Part shown: piece after piece, positions 1 through 12,048 of the stretch
Position numbering within the stretch: position 1 is the stretch's first letter
Layout of the letters: each line of letters starts with the position of its first letter
From: Quillaja saponaria
Lineage: Eukaryota; Streptophyta; Magnoliopsida; Fabales; Quillajaceae
Length of the DNA stretch: 64,000 nucleotides
Direction: 5' to 3'
Assembly: GCA_029379385.1 (NCBI GenBank)
Contig: CM055606.1
Span: 14,843,142 to 14,907,141 of the forward strand
Notes under the pieces: generated by a model
What the model was told of the DNA's origin: nothing
What the model saw: only the letters and a program-made list of their open reading frames with translations
Databases searched by the model: none
Position numbers and translations under genes: made by a program

Positions 1-1002
1 ATTGAATAAGGGTAGAATTGGTTTAAGAGATCTATATATGAATTTTGATATTTGGTTGACTTTTCTGATGATGGGTTGTTTGCTTTCACCATAAACTATG
101 TTATTGTGGTATTTCATTGAGATCCATCTGGGGCTACATGAACTAAATGAATTGGACTTTTGCAGCCACCCTCTTACTCTAATCTATTTGGGGTCAAAGC
201 TAACCTCTTGGCTTTAGTTTATAAAATTCTCTCAGCATTGATCCTTGAGTTTTTAAAATAAAATATTTTACTGTGTATATGGGAATTTGTATTGAATGCT
301 ATGAGCAATCTGTCTTCAAGATCTTGAATATTGACTTTCCTAACTTTTGACTTTTATGAGCAGAGAAGTCAGAAGGAAATTCTTTAGCAACTTTTGATGG
401 AATCACATTTTTAAAATCAATCATATTATTAAATATTATGTTATATATCACTTCGAGAGATTATCATATTGACATAGTCAATGACAAAAACTTGTTTCTC
501 TTTGGTTTTCACACTAACAGAAGTGAAACATACCCCTTTATGATACTCTGTAATTTCAGTGAAAATGACATGATTTGAACAATTTCGAAGCACTTCGAAT
601 AAACACTAAATCGAAAAACAAAGTCCAATGATGGCTTGATTTTATGAAAATGTAATGGACATCGTCCCAGTCGGTGCAGATCTGATTTGTTTTGCCAGTA
701 GCTGCTATGCAAACCTTAGCACCCTAAGTTTTGTTGGAGAAGATGAGTGGTACGCACCATTTCATTTAAGTTGTCTTTTTTCTTTTTTTTCAGTTCAATT
801 GTAATTTGCCCAATAAATTTTCAACCATTTTGCAACAGCCCATATCAACATCCAATTAGGCATATAACACCTTTATTTTCAGTCATAATTAGTAAATAAA
901 AGCAATTATTAAAATTAGTTATTAAATATAAGAAATTAACTCAAAAAGAATAACCTATCCTAGTTATAAGTTTTTATTTTATATTTTTCACTTTCTATCT
1001 CT

Positions 1003-1063
<61 letters not shown>

Positions 1064-3087
1064 AGCAATTGAACTCTTCATGTTTATCCAATTTTAACAT
1101 ATTTTTAAATAATTTTAACACAATAAAGAGTTTAATTTCAAAAGAAAAAAGAGGAAAAAGATGTAGAAATCAGAAAACGTAAAAAAGCTTATAATGAGCA
1201 TAATTTAATCTTTTTGAGTTAATTTGTTAGTTTTAATGATTAATTTAAATGATCGGAGGTTATTTTCTAATTATGACTCAATCGTATGCCTAATTCAATA
1301 GTGTACAAGGACTATTATTAAATGAGTGGTAGTTCATGAAATAAAATATAATTGACATTTTCTTTTTCTTTTTCTTTCATTTTCTATTATAATAGTCCGC
1401 TAGACTTTAAGTTGGCCAATTCTTTTGCTAAAAGGATCTTAAAACTCACGTTAGAATTTGTCTATTTAAATTTTAATGTTGCCAAGGAAAAAATCAAATA
1501 AAAAGATTTATAAAATTAAAAATATAAGAAATAAATATTTTTATTCTTTGGTATAAAATTATATAAGGAATAAATTAATTTTCATAAAATCTCACACTCT
1601 TATTAATAAAATCAAATATCAGAAGAGATATGAAGTCAAACTCAGTTTGAGTTATTCAAGTCTCAGATACCAAACCCAACAATAAAAGCAATAACAGGAA
1701 GGTGGCATATAGTGCTTAGGTTTCATTAAATTAGTACCTTAGTCCAAACTTCTAGACAATGCTAATTAATTTATATGAACAGAATATTTAGTTTGTAACA
1801 GTTCATTTCCTAGAAAGTGTGGTCCAATACGATCTCAAGTCATTTAATAAAATAAAAATTATGATTTCTCTTTCTTTAATGATTTCGTTGTGATAAATAT
1901 ATATATATATCTATTAGATCAACGCTTATCTAATATATTGTTATATTCAAGATTCATGTCATGATTTGAAATCAAGTTAGCAAGAATATAATATGAATCT
2001 TAGCTAGAAATAAGAAAGTCAACGTTCATATTGTAATAGTTGAAAGACATATTCTTAGTGACATCTGTAAAGAGTTGTTAGGTTATTTTTATTACTATGC
2101 TCATGTTTAAATTTTTAAACAGTTTTTAAGTTGAAGTTTTTCTATTTTGGTAATAGAGATTTTATGTTTTAAGCTATACGAAAAATTATTTTCAGGTTTT
2201 TAAAGTCCTAAAAGTTGAAGATAGAGAAAAAAAAAATTCAAATAAAAACAAAAAAACTCAAATTATTTTTGATAATTATTTTATTTAGACTAATATAACC
2301 ATAATATTCATTTTTGAAAATGATCTCTTATTAATTTTAATACTCAATATCATTTTTTTTAAATTAAAATCAAAAAATATTCTTATATCTCATCCAATAT
2401 TTTTTTAAACAACTTTACTTTAAAAAAAATTTTAGAAATGAAGTCAAACTGACCCTATAAATTTTTCATTTTCTTTCTCAAAAGGAAAAAAAAAAAAAAT
2501 GGTTCCTAGTTCTGACTTGCTATTCAAAAAGGGAAACATCCACGTAATTAACATAGAAATTGGTTAAATCTTTTTTATTTATTATTTATTTACGTATTGA
2601 AGTCATTCTCACTTTTACTATTCCTGCAAATTGATTCGCCAAGATTTGTTAGAAGACTTCAAGTATATTTTCTTACACTTGACTACAAATATATTAATCA
2701 TTAGGGCTGGCTAATTAAGTGTACAAGGTCGACATGAACTATCTAGTGTATGTTGAATTAATATACCTTGTGATTCTGACAATCTAAATATTCATTATTT
2801 ATTTATTTATTTATTGATAAATATAGAAGGTACTGCTCGAATTCAAATCTGGATATTAACTATTAAGCATAGCTAATGACTTGTAAATTTTTTTATTTTT
2901 TATTATTTTTCGAAGTTTTGTAGTAATAGAATGTTTCAAATCATAGGAGTATTAATTTATTAGTGATCAATTTTACAACACCGACCCCCTAATAATTAAT
3001 TTAATTATTAATGTACAATATGAAAATTCTCAATGACTTAGTCCAGTACTGCCATCAATTCCACCTACTCTTCTTTTCTTTCTTCTC
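1..3087. other. Gene-free 5' flank
   Basis: No open frame in this stretch matches a family I recognise; the longest ones are short and low in complexity. The sequence is AT-rich, with poly-A and poly-T runs and one long (TA)n tract listed separately. The last part, immediately before the TATA-like box at 3088, is the presumed promoter of the first GLR gene. Confidence 0.6.
1008..1060. repeat. (TA)n microsatellite
   Basis: An almost perfect TA dinucleotide tract of about 26 units. Tracts like this are usually length-polymorphic between individuals. Confidence 0.95.
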
Positions 3088-3095
3088 TATAAAAA
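3088..3095 (+). promoter_or_regulatory. TATA box of the short GLR gene
   Basis: TATAAAAA lies 59 bases before the ATG at 3154, downstream of a CT-rich stretch. This spacing leaves a leader of roughly 30 bases. It supports 3154 as the true gene start rather than an internal fragment of a longer receptor gene. Confidence 0.55.
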
Positions 3096-3153
3096 GGCAA
3101 CAAAATTCAAGAGTGATTTAACGTACTCAAGGTTTGTCGCCATAATATTCGAG

Positions 3154-5749
3154 ATGGCGGATCAATCGTGTTACAGTTGCCTTCTTTCTTCACTTGTGTT
3201 GTTTATGATTCTTGGATCTTCATCAGCAAGTAGTAGTGTTGGTGCTGCTACTCCGATGGAGCCGATAAAGTTGACAATAGGTGTACCAAAGAAAGATGGT
3301 TTCACCCAATTTGTGAAAGTTAAATGGAACACCCACACAAACAAGTACGATGTCACTGGATTCTGCATAGACGTTTTCAATGCTGTAGCAAATGCCTTAC
3401 CTTTCAAAATCTCTGCAGAATTTGAACCATATGTAGATGAAGCAGGAAACAGTGCCGGGTCTTACGGCGATCTTTTACAAGAGATTCCGAAAAAGGTTAG
3501 ATCCATGATGTACCATACATGTCTCAATTTTGCTTTTGCAAGTTTTGTTAGCTAAGTACTTAGATATTAGAATCAATATATGGTTAATTAATGAATTTTT
3601 TCTTTCCATAAATGAAAATAACAAAAGAAGTACAATGTTGTCGTGGGAGATGTGACAATCGTGGCGGAACGGGCAACCTATGTTGATTTTACATTGCCGT
3701 TTACAGAGACAGGAGTGAGGATGCTAGTAAGAGTTCAACATGGAAGGCACAAGAGTATGTGGAGTTTTGCAAGACCTTTTAGTTGGGATCTTTGGCTGTC
3801 TATCGTCATTTTTTCTGTTTTTATCGGTATTGTGATACGAATCATGGAACGAAATGCAACTAGATCAGAGATCGATAGTTCATCATCATCACCTATACTG
3901 CATAGAGAACAGCTTACCATGGTCTCCATTTTATGGCTTCCCCTATCTCAAATGGTGATTCCTCAAAGTAATTTCTTCTCATCTCATCCTTTATAATTTA
4001 AACTTTGTCATGGGTTAAATATTCTAAATGAAGAATTTCTAGACGAATTTTTACTGTGTGGGATTTAAGATTTAATTCAAAAGGATAAGCTATGGGTGAG
4101 ATTACAAAAATAGATTTTAATCTCTTAGACATATTCACATATGCACTAGCTACTTCACAGGTCTTGTCAGTATGAGATATTCTCTTACCTTGTGCTGAAA
4201 TTTGTTAATAAACTCCTTATCTCCAAGTCATATGGACTCTAAAACCATGTCTAATTACTAGTCAACTCAAAAGTTAAAGCTATTAAGTGATGTCCGAGAA
4301 ATAGTCTTTTAATTAATCTCGTTTAATTTCTATTCTGTCTCATCTAAATAACTTTTAGGTTATATCAGTTTGTTTTGTAATCTTGTGTTAATTTCAGGGG
4401 AATTGGTTGCCAAGAACTGTTCGAGATTTGTGTTAGTGGTATGGCTACTGTTGGCCTTTGTCCTAATGCAAAGTTACACAGCAAGCTTGTCTTCTATATT
4501 GACATTAGATCAACTGCAACCAAGTTACCTAAGTGTTCAGGAGCTAATAACAAAAGGTCATAAGGTTGGATACCAGTCTGGTTCCTTTGTGAGGAATCAA
4601 TTGTTGGTGCAACGTTTGAAGTTTGATCCATCAAACGTGATTCCCTATGGTAGCATTTCTGAGTATAATCATGCACTGAGAAATGGAACTATTGCAGCAA
4701 TATTCGACGAAATCCCTTACATTAAGGTCTTCCTCAACAAATTTGGGTCCCGTTACATGATGGTCGGACCAACTTACCGGACCGGTGGGTTAGGTTTTGT
4801 AAGTTTCATTATCTTTATCTCTAGTAATTACAGTGGAGTTAAGCCGAGTATGTACAATCCAATTCAGTTCAAACTAAAAAAACATGTATTTGAGTTCAAG
4901 CTGATCGAACCAGGTTCTAAACTCAAGATCAACTCTGACCTCAATACTTGAATACTCAAGTAGCATACGTAAAGAAATTTCAAACTTAAAACAAGTTGAT
5001 GAGCAGTCGAGTATTTAAGTTTTGATACTAAGTCAGATACTTGATTTGTTCAAAATATTAGAAGAGCCCAAGACTGAATTCAAACTAGAATAATTTTTGT
5101 CTCCTGTTGGTATTTACCAAGTCAAACCCCAATCAAGCTGCTCGGCTCGGTTGTAGCCCTACTCATTATATATAGTTATAATCCATATTAGCACATGTAA
5201 CTTATCCGTGGACTGTGATATCATATTTTTCAGGCATTCGCGTATAATTCAAGTCTAACCTCCTACTTTTCCAGAGCCATCCTAAGTGTCATTGAGAGTG
5301 ATACAATGGATACAATTGAGGATAAGTATTTTGGAAGCAACAATGGGGTACTCCAAGACCAAGACCAATCTGGCGGTCTCTCTTCAGATTCTCCAAGTCC
5401 TAGCCTCGCGGCACATAGCTTTGCAGGCCTCTTCATGATCACAGGAATTGCTACATTGTTAGCATTGCTTGTCTCAGAAACTGTCATTTGGCAAAAACCA
5501 GTTGTGATGGCAAAAGCTTATAGCCAAAAGTATTTGTTCTCTCCAAAACGTTCTAAAAAGATTAATGCTGCTGATTTTTCAACAGATGGATCAATTACAA
5601 CAAGAGGGCGTGTTGGTTCAACAGATGAAGCGAAAGTTGAAGAAGAATTGCATGATTTGGAAAACCCTTCAAGTACTCTTCATAATAACGAAGCTTCTGA
5701 TAAGAGAAACGCCTCTTCAGATGGTATATCATTAGCAGTGGAAATTTGA
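3154..5749 (+). CDS. Short glutamate receptor-like channel lacking the amino-terminal domain
   Basis: Four exons: 3154-3495, 3628-3967, 4398-4798 and 5234-5749. Phases join cleanly into about 532 residues. The protein would be a ligand-gated cation channel subunit of the plant GLR family. Residues 1-32 look like a signal peptide. Ligand-binding half S1 follows at about 38-160, including TIGVPKK and AERATYVDFTLPFTE, whose Arg is the expected carboxylate-binding residue. Next come M1 (about 167-190), a pore loop ending WLPLSQMVIPQ, and M3 (about 237-262) with the gating motif SYTASLSS. S2 contains FDEIPYI, and M4 is at about 422-447, followed by a polar tail. Plant GLRs are usually about 900 residues; the entire ATD (LIVBP/ANF-like, about 400 residues) is absent, and I see no ATD exon upstream. 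It is tandem with the full-length GLR at 12049. It could be a functional short subunit or a young degenerate copy; all exons are open. Confidence 0.85.
4829..5161. mobile_element. Possible hAT-type MITE in intron 3 of the short GLR gene
   Basis: The ends resemble inverted repeats: the left end contains GAGTTAAGCCGAG, and the right end read in reverse contains TAGGGCTACAACCGAGCCGAG. The interior has many short forward and reverse repeats of the TTCAAAC/TTGAA type. The flanking 8-mers CTAGTAAT and CTCATTAT agree at only 5 of 8 positions, so the target duplication is weak and the limits are approximate. Confidence 0.4.
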
Positions 5750-8700
5750 CAAATGACAAGTGATTTACAGCTCATAATAGTGTTGGTACATATAAACTTG
5801 AATCATAAATTATATATACATATGAAAATATAGATAGACTTGCTAATTAACTACACTGTTACAAGCAGTAATATCCTTATATTAAGTTAAAAATATAATG
5901 TAAGTGTAATTTAGAGCAATCTACTTAGTCTGAGATTAGTCTTTTAGATTTCTTTTATTATAGATAACGTATTTCTTTCTTTCTTTTGGTACAATAGAGC
6001 ATTTATTTCAAGGCATTATATATTAAGGTGTCCAAATGACATGAATTTTGTAATGCAAGCTCACATTTCACTTGCAAGTAATATAATGATTAATTAAGTA
6101 GAGATCGTTCTCACAAGTAATTAAGCTACTTTAATGCTAAATACTAATACTTATGCAATTCAATCTTAATCAAATTACCAATGGATTTTAGATGATGGGT
6201 TTCTAAACTAAGGAAGCAATTTATGTAAACTTTATTAAACTAAAACCTAGGTTTGCAATATCCCTCACACTTCACCTAATTTTTCCTTTGGTTTACTTAA
6301 TCCCAATTATTAACATAGAATCCTTAATCAATTACAAGTGCATTCCTATGTCTTATAATTTTATATTTTCCTTAGCTGAATTGACTATATTCCTATGTAA
6401 ATTATACTAGATAAATTCATTAAAAGTCATTCTAATATGGTTACCTATGGCTAAAAAGTATATTCTTATCTCTTTAATAAATTGGATTATCCAATTAGAT
6501 GAATAATCCAATCGCGGGCTATGTTGTCTAAGGCTAATCCTAAATATTCACTCTTTGAAGCTAACTTTTGGGTTCCTAATCAATCTAACTGGTGACCAAC
6601 CAATTAAAAGCATTAAGTTTAAGACAAACACAAACAATTGAAAACTAAGCATGCATTAAATTAAAGCAAGTGCCACATGGGCTACATGTGAGTTCAATTA
6701 CAAACCTAAAACATAATTACTTCAGGCTAGCTATGGAAAACAAAAACTTTGATGTGTGTTTAAACCCTCCAACCTTCACCTCCTTTTATAGGCATATTCC
6801 TCCTAGTTTAATAAAATTAGGAGTCCTTGGTAAATATGGGCAAGCATCGCGGCGCTTACTTCCTTGATGCCACAGCGTCTCAGCCTCTGACTTGTCTTTA
6901 CAAAACTTTGCTTCATAGCACTATGGCTTCCCCTTGCATCGCTCTGCGGCACCAATGTCTATGTTTGCTAATGAAGATGTCCTCCAACAGTGGCGCAGTG
7001 CCTTGAAGCGCCTTTACCTTCAAGGCGCTGCGGCTCTGAACTCTTTGCTTGATTGCTTGGTTTCTTGAAATGTGGGCGACACGGTGTTAGGTAGTGCTAC
7101 GCCCCAGCACAATGCTCTTCAGGAGCTATGGTGCCCTTGATAAGGCACTACAGCTCTAACTTCAAGACTTTTCACTTTGTTTTGGACTAAGACATTGCTT
7201 AAAATTTTTAAAAAACAAAATAAATAAGTATTTTTAGCAAAAACTACTCACAATTAAACTAAAACACTACTAACTCCTTTACAAACTAGATTAGACTCAA
7301 AATATCCATTCTATTTGAAATCTAACTCTACACTCAAGGATTTAGCACAAATTAGGACTCAAAAGTGTTGTGAAATAATTTTATTTTACAGAGTTATGAC
7401 CATAATAATGACTATTATTAATGGAAGGGTTATTGTATATAGTCTAAATTAACTCCCTATATTGTAGCTAGGCTATAATGTATAAATATGAATAATGCGC
7501 ATTTTTATATACTTAGGCTATATTTTTCAACCAGTTGCTACTACAACTGGTAAAGATACCAGACTAATCAACTAAAGTAATAATAATAATATATATATAT
7601 ATATATACTAAACTATACTCATATATACTAATCAAAGTTTTAACTAGTCAGAATCAAATTTCGATGTGAGTACATGAAGATCCTCCCGGTCAAACCCTTA
7701 AGAAAAATATACAAAAAAAGTACATAGGCTACGTTTGGGAGTTTTCATGCTTTTATGAATGGCTACTTAAAATTAGGTTGTAGATTATCATAAAATTGTC
7801 TTTCCCTTCAATTAAGGCTAGCTACAAGAGGTCACCATTTTTGACAAGTTCTAAAACTTTTCATTTACGTCCTTGGTTCCTATATATGTTTAGTAATCTT
7901 AGACTAAGATCCTTCATTTCCCATAAAAAATAAAAAATAAAATTAATACAATTTTCCTTTTCATTGGATCATTTTCCTAAAACACCAATATATCGTTTAT
8001 GCAATCCAAAATGGTTGGTTAAATATGATCCATACATGATCTGGATTTGGAAAAAGCCCAACCATAACCGTAGATTCCGATGTGATCCCAAGCCCAATTT
8101 CCAGCAAAAGAAGAAGTGACAAATCCATCACTTTTTTAACGAAAACGTAGTTACTATTACTACCGCCACCTGGAACTCGGAAACATCGTACCAGCTACAT
8201 TGTCGGGGGAAATTTTATGTATAATCATGCGTGCCTAATTTTTCCTTTGAAGCATTAATATGAAAGGGTGAAATGGGAAGTTACTAGTTGAATTGACAAG
8301 ATAAGTCAGGTGAGGTCAAAGATTTGACCATATCTCTTTTATTTTTTATTTTTCTTTTTTTTCAAAAATAGAACAAATATTTTCAAACCTGATTGACTCC
8401 GAAAAAATGTTGAATATCATATTATTGGTTCAACTAAGGTAACACAGATGGTAGGATTGGATGATGTCATAAATATATTAATTATATATCATACATATTA
8501 TCTAATTTTTATTAATTATAAATAACAAAAACAAAAGAAAATAAAAAATAATAATTCAATATTCATCAAATAATAAAAAAATCAAATCACAAATAATTAA
8601 ATATAGTTATTAATAGTTAATACAATAACTGATTGATTTATTATATATTACAACATTCAATTTTCAAAATCAAAATAATTAAATTAATATCAATATAAAA

Positions 8701-9191
8701 TATAAATACAAATATTTAACTAATTCTTTATACAAATAATAATTTTTTACCAAAAAAAAAAAAAGAATAGTTCAAGTCAATCAATCTAGCATTAGTTCTT
8801 TTGGTTCTACGATGTTTACTGTTTTGATTGATCCAACCACCAAAATAGTTTTAAATTTAACTCGGTCTGATTTTTCATCTTAGCGATTATCTAATCGGTC
8901 TAATTGGCGAGTTCAGTTTGATTTTCAAAACATTGAGTAAAATAGAGTAGCAACAATGGTAAGTCTGGATTAGACTAGTTGATGTGTGTCTTCCACGTGG
9001 CTGACTTACAGGCAATTAATTAGTATATGTTCTCAGAAAAATAAGTTTAAAAATTATTAAAGAATATAAGTTGAAGAGAACCACTTGATTTATTTTAGGG
9101 TCTATTTGGTAGTTTGAGGGGAAAGGAAAGGATAGTAAATAGAGGGCAAAGAGGAAATGAAAGGAAATGAGAGTGGAAGAATATTTGCACT
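5750..9191. other. Intergenic space between the two GLR genes, left part
   Basis: No gene found. About 6060-7330 differs from its surroundings: it is richer in GC, with GCATCGCGGCGC and CTTGAAGCGCC-type words near 6840-7160, a TTTTATAGGC TATA-like site near 6785 and a small hairpin CTCCTAGTTT / AAATTAGGAG near 6803-6826. That looks like an old LTR or other retroelement piece, but I could not find its ends. A short TA-rich tract lies near 7590-7610. About 8380-8940 has weakly complementary ends and may be another degraded MITE. Confidence 0.4.
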
Positions 9192-9651
9192 TAAGGCTGT
9201 CAACGAGCCCAACCAAAACTCGGCTCATCTCATTTTAGGCAAGCTCGAGCTCATTTTAGGCTCGTGATCAAATATTCAAGCTCAACTCGACTTGTTAAGG
9301 GTTCGTAAAGATTTTTTGAAAATTTTAAAAAAGTTTTGTAGGCAAGGAGAGTTGAACCCAAGACCACTTAGTGAGTATTTGTGCAAATTACCACTAAACC
9401 AAACAATAATTTATGTTAGTTTTTTTATATAAATAGATTTATTATAAATATATATATAAATAATAATAAATTTATTAAATAATATTAAACGAGCCAGCTC
9501 ACAAGCCGAGCTTTATAAAGATTGAGCTCGGCTCGTTTTACTAAACGAGCTTAAAATAAAGCTCAAGATTGGCTCGTTTAAAAATGAGCAGAGCTTAATC
9601 CAAGCCCTTTACAAGTAGCTCACGAGCTAACTCGGCTCATTGTCACCCCTA
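9192..9651. mobile_element. hAT-type MITE with perfect 8-bp target duplication
   Basis: The ends are inverted: TAAGGCTGTCAACGAG on the left, and TAGGGGTGACAATGAG when the right end is read in reverse. The flanks are identical 8-mers TTTGCACT (9184-9191 and 9652-9659), the target-site length of hAT elements. The element is 460 bp with no coding capacity, so it would have been moved by an unknown autonomous hAT. The interior is rich in ACGAGC/GCTCG words, and a tRNA-like pol III motif sits near 9343-9402. Confidence 0.85.
9343..9402 (-). repeat. tRNA-like A-box/B-box segment (SINE-like) inside the MITE
   Basis: Read on the minus strand, a TGGTTTAGTGGTAATTTGC stretch resembles a tRNA A box. About 30 bases further on, GGGTTCAACTC resembles a B box (GGTTCRANTC). 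This is the arrangement of tRNA-derived SINE heads. No complete tRNA cloverleaf is visible, so I do not call a tRNA gene. Confidence 0.4.
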
Positions 9652-9659
9652 TTTGCACT

Positions 9660-11975
9660 TATCATTTCTCTTATTTGAAAGTTAAAAAAAAAATAAAGAA
9701 AATGAGAGAAAAGTATAGTCAATTAAGGAAGAGGAGATGAAAGTATAGTGTACATTTATTATTTGGGAGTTGAGTGAAAAAAATAGTAGATGATAAAATA
9801 TTCATATTTTTATGATTTTGTCCTTAAAATGTTTTAATTGAGTATTATTAGATATTTAATAAAAATGATAAGAATATATTTGACATTAGAGTAAAAAAAT
9901 TATAAAGTACTTATCCTCTCTTTCCAAATTCTTCCAATTTCAAAGAATTAAAATTTTAAGGTTTAAAGAAATACACGTATCTCTTTATATCTTCTCCTTC
10001 CACTAAAAAACAATGTCAAACAAGAAAAAATATATATTATCCTCTCCTCTTCCTTCATCCACATACTCTTTAGGTTTAATTTACATCACGTTACTATATT
10101 ATGAGATAATTATAAAATCTGTTATAATAACTATAACACCAGGTTATATATTTTATTATGTATGACTTTATACAATCTCATATTATCAAAAGATATTTGT
10201 AAAAAGAAAAAATGGATCCAATTTTTTTAACTGAGCAGTAATAATTATTTATTAATACTTTATTATAATCACCAAAACCGTCCCACAATTAATAGATAAT
10301 ATATATGGGTTATATATTCGTGTGTGTGACACATGTAACATATATTTGAATTATGAAAGTTGGTCAAGAAGAAAATCTTCCTGCAGAAAGCGACATAAGT
10401 ACTGATCGTACATATTTTGCATTTCTTCGCATCTTCGTCGTTCCTCCCTTGAGGTAAGTTTTTCCAAAATCCCAACAAAAGTCATTGTTCCTTTTTTTAA
10501 GTGCACCGACCTTTAATGCAATACTGTGTTTAGTGTTTCATCTTTTCTTGTGCAATCATCATCTACCTAGACTCATAAACCTAATGGTAATTAATGACAT
10601 GTTAGGTTTGTTACGTCAAGAGAGAACATTGTTTTCTTCAAGTAATTAATGATGTTCTTTCATAGAATGAATTATAAATGGTTAATTTCTCCACTTATCA
10701 CATAAAATATATAAAACTCAATACATCTAATTAATTAATTTCTTTCACAATGTTCCACGTATCTCTTTAGTAAAATGATGACAATTTTTCTAATTAGATA
10801 ACTTGTACATTGCACACCTGTTACAACTTTCCAACTACCACAAATTAGATGATTTATATATTTTAAGAATTAATTCAAAGTCAATCAAAAGTTTTACTCT
10901 TGTTTTTTTCTTTCTAATTTGGAGAGAGGAAACCAAAGGTTAAATTCCGAACGTCCATCGCCAATTCCTTCTAATTTGATGGCCGGTGATATTTATTCTT
11001 GCACGATTTGGAAATTCTTGTCGTCAAGGTGACTCTTGAATGTAGACAAGCAAAAAATATGTAAGTAACTCTTGCGCAGAGACACGAAATTGAAAAAAAT
11101 CTCATAATATTTATATTAATATACATGTTATTTTTTTATTCATTGATATGTATATATTTTTTAATTACAAAAATAAAAAAATAAGTAAGATATCTTACAC
11201 ATTTTAGCATGAATATTGTGCGACATCACTATCTTCTCATATCTAAAACACTGTAACTAGAAAAAAAAAAAAAAAAATTCACACAACCTAGCTTTTTCCA
11301 AGGTTCTAACACTTACTTAGTATTGCATAACAATCATTTTATAATTAGTTCTGCTTCTTTTTGTAGAACTCAGACTTCCGTCCGACCGACAACGTCACTA
11401 CTAAAAGGCAGGACTAGTCCGTATACCTTTCTAGTTTCTGGGAAACTCCTATTTGGCTATTTGGTGTGACTAAAGCAAAGTCAACAATTTCGGCAGTTCA
11501 TTAAAATTTTATTGGATGTCTGGCTCAAGCCACAACAAAGTCCATAACTATCATTTCTTCCCCTTTCTTTCTTAACTTTTAAGTTCCACAATGCCAAATT
11601 CTGCTGCCAAAACTTAAACATTGACAAACTTTTCTAGTGTCAATAATAAGCATGCCACATAATCTTAAGGAATATTTGATTTGATAATGGACAAGATATG
11701 TTCTCTTCTTAACTTTTTGTATTCATTTTTACTATTGTCGACATAAAAAATTTATATTTTATCATTCTAAATTAATCGTGATGAATAAAAATTAGTTCGA
11801 ACAAAACCTGACTACCAAAACATAATATATAAAAGTTTAGTTTAATTTTTTCCAGGTGAATTGGGATTATGGAAACAATCTCTATCCTGCTTATATGCTT
11901 TAGTTTATTTAATTATGGTCGGCTATTCAGGCTTGGAATTATCAACAATTACAGTATTACCATACAGATAAACAC
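9660..11975. other. Intergenic space upstream of the full-length GLR gene
   Basis: No gene found. Purine-rich GAGAAAAG-type sequence on both sides of the MITE suggests it landed inside an older repeat that starts near 9098 (GGGTCTATTTGG). The remainder is AT-rich sequence with poly-A runs, for example near 11261-11277. Confidence 0.4.
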
Positions 11976-11982
11976 TATAAAT
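11976..11982 (+). promoter_or_regulatory. TATA-like box of the full-length GLR gene
   Basis: TATAAAT lies 73 bases before the ATG at 12049. The position is reasonable for a core promoter with a leader of about 40 bases, but the context is AT-rich, so chance is possible. Confidence 0.4.
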
Positions 11983-12048
11983 TGGCAAACCTAGTTAATT
12001 AACTGAGATAATTAATCTGATTAACTAATAACGTATCAAAGGTTTAAA

